Origin: Bacteroides intestinalis
GTDB taxonomy: Bacteria; Bacteroidota; Bacteroidia; Bacteroidales; Bacteroidaceae
Reading direction: 5' to 3'
DNA: 64,000 bases
NCBI RefSeq assembly: GCF_003464595.1
Contig: NZ_QRZF01000020.1
Location: 60,997-124,996, forward strand
The position numbers were made by a program, and so were the translations under genes. Shown here piece by piece: positions 33,055-40,577 of the stretch (positions are counted from its first letter, which is position 1; the number at the start of each line of letters is the position of its first letter). Below the pieces are notes generated by a model, which was not told the origin of the DNA, made no database searches, and worked only from the letters and a program-made list of their open reading frames with translations.

Positions 33055-33085
33055 TTGCCAATGTCATGATTTATAGCTATATTTG
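33055..33085 (+). promoter_or_regulatory. Promoter for the DUF4248 gene (TTG - 20 nt - TATATTTG)
   Basis: TTG at 33055-33057 and TATATTTG at 33078-33085 are 20 nt apart, a full Bacteroides promoter. The start codon follows 18 bp later, so the leader is very short. Confidence 0.7.
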
Positions 33086-33103
33086 ATGAAATATAACACA
33101 TGA

Positions 33104-33331
33104 ATGTCAGATATGAACACTTTTGAAATCCGTACCTATGGGCGCACTGAACTTGCCCAGCTCTATTGTCCCAATCTTTGTCCCGAATCCGCTTACCGCA
33201 AGTTGAAGCATTGGATTGAACTTTATCCCGGCCTGTGTGATGACTTGGCCGCTGTGGGGACGTCCTCTCACTCCCGCACCTATACGTCCGCCCAAGTGAG
33301 TCTGATAGCGGCTGCACTTGGCGAACCTTAA
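33104..33331 (+). CDS. DUF4248 family protein
   Basis: A 75-residue protein of a Bacteroides-restricted family: FEIRTYGRTELAQLYCPNL, then SAYRKLKHWIELYPGL, and a C-terminal TYTSAQVSLIAAALGEP. The ending looks like a winged-helix or MerR-like DNA-reading segment (TYTSAQVxxI), so a DNA-binding role is possible but unproven. It is usually divergent from the HU gene and next to VirE/DUF3987, as here. A second start at 33113 is possible. Confidence 0.85.
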   Translation: MSDMNTFEIRTYGRTELAQLYCPNLCPESAYRKLKHWIELYPGLCDDLAAVGTSSHSRTYTSAQVSLIAAALGEP

Positions 33332-33364
33332 AGTTGAGGTTGGGCGGCGTAAAGTTGAGGTTGG
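33329..33364 (+). repeat. Direct repeat TAAAGTTGAGGTTGG, two copies
   Basis: Two identical 15-nt copies at 33329-33343 and 33350-33364, 21 nt apart (two helical turns). The first contains the DUF4248 stop codon. They lie in the short gap before the end of the DUF3987 gene. Possible protein-binding sites; unproven. Confidence 0.6.
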
Positions 33365-34914
33365 TACACTTGGTACAGAGGTTCACTGTTCCCGTTCGTT
33401 TCGCACACACGTGCGTATTTATGGTTAGGGCTTTTGATAAGTTCCGTTTCCATCCACACTCTCTATCAGACCGTGCTTCTGCAAGCGCTTGAGCCAGGTA
33501 GAGGCTGTTCCGGGCTTAATGCCCATCTCTTCGGCTTTTTTTATGAATTCGGCCCGTGTAAATTTCTTTTCCATGCATTGTACCAGTGCATCCCGGTCAG
33601 CATTGCCCCGGCTGGTGACTTCGGTGGCAGGTAGGAAGGAGAGGATATGGGTGGTGTGGCGGTAGAGGCTTTCGGCCAGCGCCAGCACGGCATGGAAATC
33701 GTCGGGGGTGATGATGAGGTTCCATAAGCTGACGATGTGATCCTTCAGATTGTCCGGAGAGGTATTCGGGTCGGGCGATACATTGGGTGAATCGGCTATC
33801 TCTCCGTGCTCCAATACGCGGAGCATGGCCACCACTTCCATGATGCGGCAGATGTTGATGGCCAGACGCGCCACGCTGCTCGACATTTCGTCACCGTTGG
33901 TCAGTCCGGAACGTACGAATAGACCGGAGAATAACCGGTTGAATTCCTCTTTCTGCCCGTCGGTGAGACGTAGGGTGAAAAGTCCGTTCATGACGATGGC
34001 CTTCTGCTTGTCTTTCCATTCCATGCCCAGTGCAGTGAATATCTCTTCGAGATTGTTGTCGTTGCGGTCGAACTGGTTCTGCCAGTGGTGTATGGCGGGC
34101 ATGTAGTAGAATACTTGCCGGGAAAAGAGTCCGTTTTCGGCACTGGGTATCAGGGGTTTCACTTGTGCGGGGGTGCCGGAAAGAAGTACGGAAAGATAAC
34201 TCTTTTTCACTTCGCGGTATTCCCGGTCGGTGCGGCGGTTGTAGGAGAGGCCGTCGTGGTCGAAGGCTTTGCGCATGGTGTCGCTCCAGTGGCCGTACTC
34301 CGATCCTATGGCGGTAGAGATGGTGTCGGCCTCACTTTCGCATATCAGGCCGGTGCCGTCAGAATCCATCAGGTTCTGCAGAATACCCGTTCCGGTGTTG
34401 TTGCCGGAGATGAGGAACATCTTGTTGGGCGGGATTACGGGAGGCTCGGTCTTTGCACGTTCTTTGCCCAGTGTCTCGTACTTTGCTTTTTCGCGGCGGT
34501 AGGATGTCATACTTTCCGTCACCTGTTTGCGTACTTCATCGTGAATGGGTTCTACCAGTAGGCGTACCAGCGAGAGCACGCCTTTGCCTGATGCGGGCAG
34601 TGCTGTGATGAAAGTTTGCAGACAGGGCGAGATCATTTTTCCTCCGTAGGCACATCGCACGTGCCGTCCCATGCTGGCACCCAGTACGGTGACAGTTCCC
34701 AGTAGCAGTACGTCGCATTGGGCACGGGAGGTGCCGTAGCTAACGATGCGGTTCAAGGGATAAGGCCAATGTGTGTGCTCGTCGAAAGTGGGCAGGGGAG
34801 AGAGTGGACTGCTGTCCAGTAGGTTTTCTTCCTCATGTGCGGATACATCTTCTTCACGTGCGTGCGTGTGTGAGGCGGAAGAGGAGTGTGAATCTTGTGT
34901 ACCAAGTGTACCAA
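33361..34914. repeat. 17-bp inverted repeat spanning most of the DUF3987 gene
   Basis: TTGGTACACTTGGTACA at 33361-33377 recurs as its exact complement at 34898-34914, inside the coding region for the residues TLGT of the DUF3987 protein. The two copies bracket 1.5 kb. Each copy is itself built of two TTGGTACA-like halves. Confidence 0.6.
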
Positions 34915-35215
34915 ACCCGTGTGGGATTTCGGATTGGACTTTTACGCCGCAAAGTTCGGCCAGATGGAAGGCGGTGCCTATGTGTACGTCGTTGTGTCCG
35001 TTTTTCAGTGCATTGCTGAATAGTTTGTCGGCTGCTCGTGGATCGTACTTTGGTGAGAAACTGCATAAGGTCAGGAAATCTTGGCGGCCCGCTTCACTGC
35101 AGTCGGTGGCGATGGCAAATGCCAGTTGTATGTACTCTTGATAAGTGGGAGCGATGTCGGCTCCTGCATTTCTTACGGCTTCGGTCAGGCGGTGCAATGA
35201 GGATAATTGTTCCAT
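33425..35215 (-). CDS. DUF3987 family protein with PriCT-2-like N terminus
   Basis: A 596-residue predicted nucleotide-binding protein. Residues about 5-90 resemble the primase C-terminal PriCT-2 domain (YIQLAFAIATDC, FLTLCSFSPKYDP). The large central part (about 145-500) matches DUF3987, with a P-loop-like segment ALPASGKGVLSLVRLL. The C terminus (about 540-596) looks like a winged helix (RAEFIKKAEEMGIKPGTAST, WLKRLQKHGLIE). DUF3987 proteins occur with VirE-like or primase proteins in mobile elements and are thought to be helicase or primase partners. The VirE-like gene lies 61 bp upstream on the same strand. A 17-bp repeat of the 33361 sequence lies inside it. Confidence 0.85.
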   Translation of the reverse strand: MEQLSSLHRLTEAVRNAGADIAPTYQEYIQLAFAIATDCSEAGRQDFLTLCSFSPKYDPRAADKLFSNALKNGHNDVHIGTAFHLAELCGVKVQSEIPHGFGTLGTQDSHSSSASHTHAREEDVSAHEEENLLDSSPLSPLPTFDEHTHWPYPLNRIVSYGTSRAQCDVLLLGTVTVLGASMGRHVRCAYGGKMISPCLQTFITALPASGKGVLSLVRLLVEPIHDEVRKQVTESMTSYRREKAKYETLGKERAKTEPPVIPPNKMFLISGNNTGTGILQNLMDSDGTGLICESEADTISTAIGSEYGHWSDTMRKAFDHDGLSYNRRTDREYREVKKSYLSVLLSGTPAQVKPLIPSAENGLFSRQVFYYMPAIHHWQNQFDRNDNNLEEIFTALGMEWKDKQKAIVMNGLFTLRLTDGQKEEFNRLFSGLFVRSGLTNGDEMSSSVARLAINICRIMEVVAMLRVLEHGEIADSPNVSPDPNTSPDNLKDHIVSLWNLIITPDDFHAVLALAESLYRHTTHILSFLPATEVTSRGNADRDALVQCMEKKFTRAEFIKKAEEMGIKPGTASTWLKRLQKHGLIESVDGNGTYQKP

Positions 35216-35276
35216 TGGTTCTGAGTAATTTGAATTATAATTTGCGATATTGATTCGTGAGCTTAATTTTCGACGT

Positions 35277-35897
35277 TTATTTTTTAATTCTCAAAAGCGC
35301 TCCTTCGTCATGGCAGAGGAAGCAGGAGCGTACGAGGTCTTTTCCCGATGTATCTACTCCTTTTCCGGGTTGGCGGTGGTTGCTGTCGTACATGCAGTGT
35401 ACATAGTTCATGGCCCAGCGGATTCCATCTGTGGCTTTTTGTTCCGAGGTATGAGGAATGAAGGCTTTCACGCCCAGTCCACTGGGACTGATGAATGCCA
35501 GTGCGGGACACAGATACGGGTCATCAAATAATTCCTGTCGCAGGATTTCGGCTTCTTCGGTGGATTCGAGATGGTCGATGTCCACTACTACCAGTCCGGA
35601 CAGCTCTTCCAGGCAGTCGCTTCGGCGACGGGTGAAGATTCCGCAAGGGGTCACGTAGGGCAGTGTTTGCTGCTTCAGGAGACGGCTGGTGTTTTCGTCA
35701 CCCCACAGTGCGGCGTTTCGCACTTCGAGAGTCAGTGCAGTGAGTCTCTCGTTGGAGGTTATCAGTTTATATATTTCTTCCAGATTTATAGTCCGTAGCG
35801 GAGTAAGTGTGGCGCTCTTTACAGTTCTTCCGGTTGTTTTGTCCTTTATCGGCGAGATAGGGGGCATGAATAGTGACATTTTGAAAACGTTTTCCAT
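35277..35897 (-). CDS. VirE/BT4734-like N-terminal domain protein
   Basis: A 206-residue protein matching the VirE N-terminal (BT4734-like) domain, distantly related to archaeal-eukaryal primases. Motifs: GLVVVDIDHLES (acidic pair like the primase metal site), PALAFISPSGLGVKAFIP, and CFLCHDEGALL near the end. In many relatives VirE_N and DUF3987 are one polypeptide; here they are two adjacent genes, which looks like a split version of the same primase-helicase unit (inference). A terminator-like hairpin and a possible promoter lie just upstream. Confidence 0.85.
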   Translation of the reverse strand: MENVFKMSLFMPPISPIKDKTTGRTVKSATLTPLRTINLEEIYKLITSNERLTALTLEVRNAALWGDENTSRLLKQQTLPYVTPCGIFTRRRSDCLEELSGLVVVDIDHLESTEEAEILRQELFDDPYLCPALAFISPSGLGVKAFIPHTSEQKATDGIRWAMNYVHCMYDSNHRQPGKGVDTSGKDLVRSCFLCHDEGALLRIKK

Positions 35898-35956
35898 TAC
35901 ATTTCATTTTTTAAATTCTTTCATTTTTAATTCTTTAGTAAGTGTTTGTGTCGGGC

Positions 35957-35998
35957 AAAAAAAAGAAGATGTCACTTTTGGATAAAGCGGCATCTTCT
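35957..35998 (-). terminator. Minus-strand intrinsic terminator or attenuator upstream of the VirE-like gene
   Basis: On the minus strand AGAAGATG (35998-35991) pairs with CATCTTCT (35971-35964), followed directly by a run of eight T's (35964-35957). It would end transcripts arriving from 36455, and also any transcript from the possible promoter at 36033-36040, about 60 bp before the VirE-like start codon. Confidence 0.7.
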
Positions 35999-36032
35999 CA
36001 TCTGCAGGGCTTAATCTTTGCCAAAGCGGGGG

Positions 36033-36066
36033 CAAAATTAAGTCCTTTTACAACATGTTGTTCAAC
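36033..36066 (-). promoter_or_regulatory. Possible promoter in front of the terminator (TTG - 22-23 nt - TAATTTTG)
   Basis: The minus strand carries TAATTTTG at 36040-36033 with a TTG near 36066, slightly wider than the ideal spacing. A transcript from here would meet the hairpin at 35998-35957 after about 30-70 nt, so it would either make a short RNA or control the VirE-like gene by attenuation. Confidence 0.4.
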
Positions 36067-36091
36067 ACTAATTCATACTTGTTTTTTGTTG

Positions 36092-36455
36092 TTATTTTCT
36101 CTTTCTATTTCTCGGATTTGTGTACTTGGACTCTTTAAGTAATTCAATCAAATCTTGCCTTATTGTGTTGGCTGATATTCGTTTACCGTTCTTTTGCTGA
36201 AACTTTTCTCTTCTGTATAAAAAACGTGCAAGCGTTGCCAATCCGTTTTCTGGAGACGCGTCCAGACAATTTATCATGTAGAGCTCTAAAAATGCTTTTT
36301 CTATAATGTCCCGACGGTCGATTATTTTTGTAATCGTAGCCCCGGGTTTGGGTCCTCTTTTTGCTTTAATACCTTGTTTTATTGGCTTCTTACTATTATT
36401 CTTGTTCTTTTTTGCAGTTTTTTTTTGTTGCTGTATTTACTTTATTCTTTTCCAT
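36092..36455 (-). pseudogene. Small basic protein gene, frame broken at a nine-A run (possibly phase-variable)
   Basis: Downstream of the lesion the frame reads KKPIKQGIKAKRGPKPGATI, then RRDIIEKAFLELYMINCLDA, and ends in ESKYTNPRNRKRK at 36092. An upstream ATG at 36455 opens MEKNKVNTATKK, which enters a run of nine A's (36426-36418 on the minus strand) and then hits a stop six codons later. Removing one A joins both parts into a 120-residue lysine-rich protein. The part from the internal ATG at 36277 alone would encode 61 residues. The family is not recognised; the basic composition and the helical C terminus suggest nucleic-acid binding. It is divergent from upxY. Confidence 0.65.
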
Positions 36456-36639
36456 ATTTCAGATGTTTTTTAATGTTGGAATTAGTGATGAAAAAATATG
36501 TTGTAAGTTGCGAAGGTAAGTGTAAAAAGAAGAGTGGGCAAAAATATCGGGATGAATGTTAATTTGAAACTTTTCTTTATGTTACTTAATGGGTTGGTAT
36601 ATAGGGGAATAAATTCTTGTTTTGTGGGTGTGCAAAAAA

Positions 36640-36844
36640 CGTTCGTTTAATATGTGTAAATATTTATGAAAGAAGAGTCGTTATCAGGATAATAATCTGA
36701 ATAGATATTAATGATATTTATTTTGAGAATAACAATTTGTTTATTAGGCATTTATAGAAATAGAAAAGTGCTCATAAGATTATTTTTATTAAACATCTTG
36801 CACATTCCAAAAATACCTTTTATCTTTGCGCCATTAAACGAACG
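36640..36844. repeat. Invertible promoter segment of the capsule locus
   Basis: CGTTCGTTTAAT at 36640-36651 and its exact complement at 36833-36844 form 12-bp inverted repeats bounding 205 bp. The left copy with its flank reads AAACGTTCGT, a match to the ARACGTTCGT consensus recalled for the Mpi-inverted capsule promoters of Bacteroides fragilis. The segment contains a full promoter facing upxY. No recombinase gene lies in the window. The remainder of the 622-bp gap 36456-37077 has no gene. Confidence 0.8.
36798..36828 (+). promoter_or_regulatory. Capsule operon promoter inside the invertible segment (ON)
   Basis: TTG at 36798-36800 and TATCTTTG at 36821-36828 are 20 nt apart, an exact Bacteroides promoter. 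It reads toward upxY, with the start of transcription expected near the right inverted repeat. A leader of about 240 nt precedes the upxY start. Confidence 0.8.
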
Positions 36845-37052
36845 ATTAAAAAACGATTTTTCTCTCTAATCTATTCGTTTATAGCTTTTTATCTATAAAA
36901 AGTTCCACATAACTGTTTCATTGCTTCTTTTTCCGCGACGGTAGGAAGCGCTGGAATAAAATGAATGCAAGTTAGGCTACTTAAAATAATCGCATTACAT
37001 AACTTGACCGGTAGGTATTTCACTACTCCGGTGTCCCTAAAAAATATCCTGA

Positions 37053-37069
37053 CGCGAAGTAACTTCGCG
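37053..37069 (+). promoter_or_regulatory. Hairpin just before the upxY start codon
   Basis: CGCGAAG TAA CTTCGCG forms a 7-bp GC-rich stem with a 3-nt loop, ending 8 nt before the upxY ATG at 37078. In the RNA it would sit over the ribosome-binding region. UpxY proteins act on the 5' leader of their own operon, so this hairpin may belong to the leader signal (inference). Confidence 0.55.
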
Positions 37070-37077
37070 AAAATTTC

Positions 37078-37650
37078 ATGAACGAAAGTACTGACTCTCA
37101 ACTTTCTACTCCTAACTCTCAATTACTCCACTGGTTTGCTGTTCGTGTTTCCTATAGTCGTGAATTGGCTTTGAAAGCTATTTTGGACGAGGAAAACATA
37201 GAGAGCTTTATCCCTATGCGTTATGGAATAGTAATGAAAGGTGGTAAACGTGTACGTAAGTTGGTTCCTGCCATACATAATCTTGTCTTTATTCATTCTA
37301 CTCGTAAGCGTATAGATGCTTTGAAGGATGAACTCGAGGGAAAAATGCCTATACGTTTCATTATGAATCGTGAATATTGTCGTCCGGTCGTTATTCCTGA
37401 TGCGCAGATGCGTAACTTTATTCTCGTGGCGGGTAGTTACGATGAAGCAGTTCTTTATATTGAGTCAGCTGAATTGAACCTGGTGAAAGGTCAGAAAGTT
37501 CGTATCACAGATGGTGTCTTTAAAGGCGTTATCGGCGAGTTTGTTCGCATCAGGCATGATCGCCGCGTGGTCGTTAATATTGAAGGTGTCATGGCTATTG
37601 CTACTACTTTTATACCACCTTCGCTTGTTGAACCGGTGATTATCGATTGA
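37078..37650 (+). CDS. upxY: UpxY family capsule transcription antiterminator (NusG-like)
   Basis: A 190-residue NusG paralogue that lets RNA polymerase read through the long capsule operon. The NGN domain (about residues 18-115) starts HWFAVRVSYSRELALKAILD and contains FIPMRYGIVMKGGKRVRKL and LVFIHSTRKRID. The KOW domain (about 130-175) reads GQKVRITDGVFKGVIGEFVR. It is the first gene of the operon, downstream of the invertible promoter, the standard place for Upx family regulators. The N-terminal 17 residues (STDSQLSTPNSQLL) are low-complexity. The upxZ partner follows by 66 bp. Confidence 0.95.
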   Translation: MNESTDSQLSTPNSQLLHWFAVRVSYSRELALKAILDEENIESFIPMRYGIVMKGGKRVRKLVPAIHNLVFIHSTRKRIDALKDELEGKMPIRFIMNREYCRPVVIPDAQMRNFILVAGSYDEAVLYIESAELNLVKGQKVRITDGVFKGVIGEFVRIRHDRRVVVNIEGVMAIATTFIPPSLVEPVIID

Positions 37651-37716
37651 TAATAGTATTGTCATTCTCGAGCTTGTCGAAGAATCTTCTCTTTTTGCAA
37701 TAAAATAATTAATAAT

Positions 37717-38193
37717 ATGGATTCTAATTCTTCATCATTATTTTCCGCAGCCCATCATCTCTTAACCTACGGGCTTGATGGAAGTCCCATTTATGCGGAC
37801 CAGTTTACACGTTTGAACCGTGACGTTTACGAACGAGCTATGGAACTTTATAGTACTCGTGGAAATACAGTCGAAGAAGAGGCTGAACTTTGCCTTGGCT
37901 TATTAGTAGCTTTTGCTGCAACAATTTATGATAATGGTCGTAAACAAGAATATATTCAGAATGTGCTGGATCGTAGCTGGGAAATACTTCCGAAACTTTC
38001 TCCTTCATTGCTTAAGGTGCGTCTTTTGACGTATTGTTATAGTGAGTTTTATGATGGGGAATTGGCAAAGGAGGCACATGAAATCATCAATACCTGGAAT
38101 GAAAAAGAGATGACTTTGGAACAGGCGAAGATTGTGGAGGAGTTGAAAGGGGTTGAGGAGAATCAGTATCCTTGGGAAGAGGTGGAAGAATAA
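37717..38193 (+). CDS. upxZ: UpxZ family inhibitor of heterologous UpxY proteins
   Basis: A 158-residue helical protein matching the UpxZ group by position and pattern (HHLLTYGLDGSPIYADQFTR, ELCLGLLVAFAATIYDNGRK). In Bacteroides fragilis UpxZ proteins block UpxY of other capsule loci, so that only one capsule is made at a time. It is the second gene, immediately after upxY. No membrane segment or signal peptide. The acidic C terminus (WNEKEMTLEQAKIVEELKG) is typical of the family as recalled. Confidence 0.92.
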   Translation: MDSNSSSLFSAAHHLLTYGLDGSPIYADQFTRLNRDVYERAMELYSTRGNTVEEEAELCLGLLVAFAATIYDNGRKQEYIQNVLDRSWEILPKLSPSLLKVRLLTYCYSEFYDGELAKEAHEIINTWNEKEMTLEQAKIVEELKGVEENQYPWEEVEE

Positions 38194-38350
38194 CTAATAA
38201 TTATGTGTTGTTTTTTCTTTGTCTAATTTTCTATTTTGACATATAGATATGATAACCTTTTGAGAAATAGTACAAAGAGAATTGTCACTTTTTCTGTTAT
38301 TTTTCCAATTTTTACAATATGTGCAGTAAGTATGAGTGTATTTTTTCCAT

Positions 38351-38677
38351 CATACCAGCAACTGAACCGTAAGCCTTCCTTAGGAAGGTAATCATTTCGT
38401 TTACCTACATTGTTATGGCATTGGCAATTTAATAACTGAATCTTCTATCTCTCCTTTTGCGAGTGAACGTGAAAATGCTTTATTCTTCAGCACTGACAAG
38501 ATGGCCCAAGTCTCTACCGTTTCGGTAATTTTTGCTTGTTGTATGCATGATATCTCGACATTGGAATATCTGCGTAAATTTTTCTGCGAAATCGTACAAT
38601 TGCGTTGTGATTATGAGAATTTACTCCCTATGACCATCGGAATGAATACTAATAAATTTAAAAATATAGTCCTCTAA
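38351..38677 (+). pseudogene. Degenerate IS66-like transposase C-terminal remnant
   Basis: From 38426 an open stretch reads NLITESSISPFASERENALF and then FSTDKMAQV, LEYLRKFFCEIV and DYENLLPMTIG, ending at a stop at 38675-38677. This follows the pattern of IS66 transposase C termini (xNNLxENxIRPFxxGRKNxLFxxS then a helix and a KFF segment). Before it, at about 38351-38425, frames broken by stops still give PSLGR and LPTLLWHWQ, as in the SLLGKA...LxxW part. There is no intact transposase and no visible IS ends. It fills the second half of the 572-bp gap 38194-38765; a 6-bp hairpin (CCTTCC TTA GGAAGG) lies at 38374-38388. Confidence 0.5.
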
Positions 38678-38765
38678 GGAGGGAATATCAAAATTGATAT
38701 ATAAACTTATCTAAATGGGTAAGTTGGTAACGGTTTTCTATTCTATTAAATAAAATCATCATTAT

Positions 38766-40562
38766 ATGATTGATATTACAGATAAAGCAATGTGTTGTGG
38801 TTGCAATGCATGTGGTGATGTATGTGCTCACAATGCAATCACATTCAATACAGATATTGAAGGTTTTTGGTATCCTGAGGTGGATAAAGATAAATGTGTG
38901 GATTGTGGTTTGTGTGAGAAAGTATGTCCGATAATCAACATAAAGGAACTGAAGAAGAACGACCTTCCGCAATCAGTCTGCTATGCGGCTGAACATAAAA
39001 ACATTGAGGTCGTATTCGATTCCACCTCTGGAGGTATGTTTTCAGCCTTGGCTGATGTTATGTACAAAGATAAAGGCTATGTTGGCGGTGCTATCTTTAA
39101 CGAAGATTTTTCTGTTCGCCAATATATATCTAATGACAAGGTTGATCTTCCTCGTATCCGTAGCTCAAAATATTTGCAAAGTTCTTTGGAGGGATTCTTC
39201 GTACAGGTAAAGGTTTTGTTGCGTAATGATGAGAAGGTACTTGTTTGCGGAAGCCCTTGTCAAATGGCGGCTTTGCGCGCATTCCTTCACAAAGACTATG
39301 ATAATTTGATTATCGCTGATTATATCTGTCGTGGTATCAATTCGCCTAAAGTATGGCGTAAATATCTTGACTCGTTTGAAGAACGCTATGGCTCCAAGGT
39401 AGTATATTGCAAAGCTAAATCTAAAGAATATGGCTGGCGTAATCTTACACAGAAAGTGATTCTTGCCAACGGCAAACATGTCTATGAGACTAAAGACCAA
39501 TCCAATTATACTAAGGGATATTTGCAGACCAATGCTTATTGTCGTCCTTCTTGTTACGATTGTAAATTTAAGGGCTATCCTCGGATTGCTGATATTACTT
39601 TGGCCGATTTTTGGGGTATTGAAAAGGTTGATACCTCAATGGAAAAGAATCTTGGTACTTCATTGGTTATGATTAATTCGAAGAAAGGAGAGGTCTATTT
39701 TGAAAAAGTAAAAAGCCGTATTAATTATGTTCACGTGCCTTTCGAGAGTATTGAAATTGGTAATAGGTCTTTGAATCTTTCTTTGGATCTCCCTAAGGTA
39801 AATCGCCAACAATTCTTCTCTGATCTCGACCGGATGACCTTTCTCGAATTGTCAAGGAAGTATATTTTTCCTTCACAAAAGAGTAAAAAACAGATGATAA
39901 AGAGTATTTTACGTTATGGATACACAATCTTAAAAAACACCCAGTGCCATCCGAGGCCATTATATCAGTTGTTTAAGTATAATTCTCTTCGTGATATATT
40001 CTCTCACAACATTATCTTACCCACTCCTTATTGTGTTATTGATATTTCGAAAACAGCCATTGTCAATAAGAAAGGAATTACAATTTTGGGACGTAAGGTT
40101 AAATTTGCCAAATCACGATTGGAAACGAGACTTTCTGTTGCTGATGGGGCAACGTTGAATTTGGGCGGCGATCTTAAACTTGGATATGGAGCAGACATTG
40201 AGGTCTTTGAAGGAGCGACGCTTACTTTTAAGGGGCATGGAGGTTCTAATATTGGTCTTACCGTAATTTGCGGTGACCATATTGAATTTGGTGATGGCGT
40301 GATGATGGGACGCAATGTTACGGTCAGGGACAATAATGGCTCTCACTATATTAATCGTCAGGGGTATAAGAACAGCAAGCCTGTGATAATAGGTGATAAA
40401 GTATGGCTTTGTGAATCTTGTACTGTGATGAATGGGGTAAAGATAGGTGATGGTGCCATTGTTGCTGCTAAGTCATTTGTCATTAATAAGGTACCTGCCC
40501 ATTCTTTAGTGTCAGGCCATCCTTCTCAAGTACTTGATGAAGATGTATATTGGAAATATTGA
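38766..40562 (+). CDS. FrhB-like Fe-S protein fused to a hexapeptide-repeat acyltransferase
   Basis: A 598-residue two-part protein. The N terminus has two 4Fe-4S motifs, Cys10-x2-Cys13-x2-Cys16-x3-Cys20 and Cys44-x2-Cys47-x2-Cys50-x3-Cys54. Next comes the coenzyme F420 hydrogenase beta-subunit-like region to about residue 390 (VFDSTSGGMFSALADV, VCGSPCQMAALRAFL). The last 180 residues form a left-handed beta-helix acyltransferase (GDGVMMGRNVTVRDNNGSHY, DKVWLCESCTVMNGVKIGDG). FrhB-like proteins are common in capsule loci beside pyruvyltransferases, but as separate genes. The following ACP gene starts 15 bp later, so the acyltransferase part may receive acyl-ACP (inference). Confidence 0.88.
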   Translation: MIDITDKAMCCGCNACGDVCAHNAITFNTDIEGFWYPEVDKDKCVDCGLCEKVCPIINIKELKKNDLPQSVCYAAEHKNIEVVFDSTSGGMFSALADVMYKDKGYVGGAIFNEDFSVRQYISNDKVDLPRIRSSKYLQSSLEGFFVQVKVLLRNDEKVLVCGSPCQMAALRAFLHKDYDNLIIADYICRGINSPKVWRKYLDSFEERYGSKVVYCKAKSKEYGWRNLTQKVILANGKHVYETKDQSNYTKGYLQTNAYCRPSCYDCKFKGYPRIADITLADFWGIEKVDTSMEKNLGTSLVMINSKKGEVYFEKVKSRINYVHVPFESIEIGNRSLNLSLDLPKVNRQQFFSDLDRMTFLELSRKYIFPSQKSKKQMIKSILRYGYTILKNTQCHPRPLYQLFKYNSLRDIFSHNIILPTPYCVIDISKTAIVNKKGITILGRKVKFAKSRLETRLSVADGATLNLGGDLKLGYGADIEVFEGATLTFKGHGGSNIGLTVICGDHIEFGDGVMMGRNVTVRDNNGSHYINRQGYKNSKPVIIGDKVWLCESCTVMNGVKIGDGAIVAAKSFVINKVPAHSLVSGHPSQVLDEDVYWKY

Positions 40563-40577
40563 TAAAATAATTATAAT

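Noticed and set aside
36374..36562. Plus-strand open frame of 62 codons with a hydrophobic run
   Set aside because: Its start is antisense to the poly-A gene and its hydrophobicity comes from T-rich DNA; no supporting signals.
36640..36844. Inverted repeats as ends of an insertion sequence
   Set aside because: The 205 bp contain no coding frame and a complete promoter toward upxY; the repeats match an invertible-promoter consensus.
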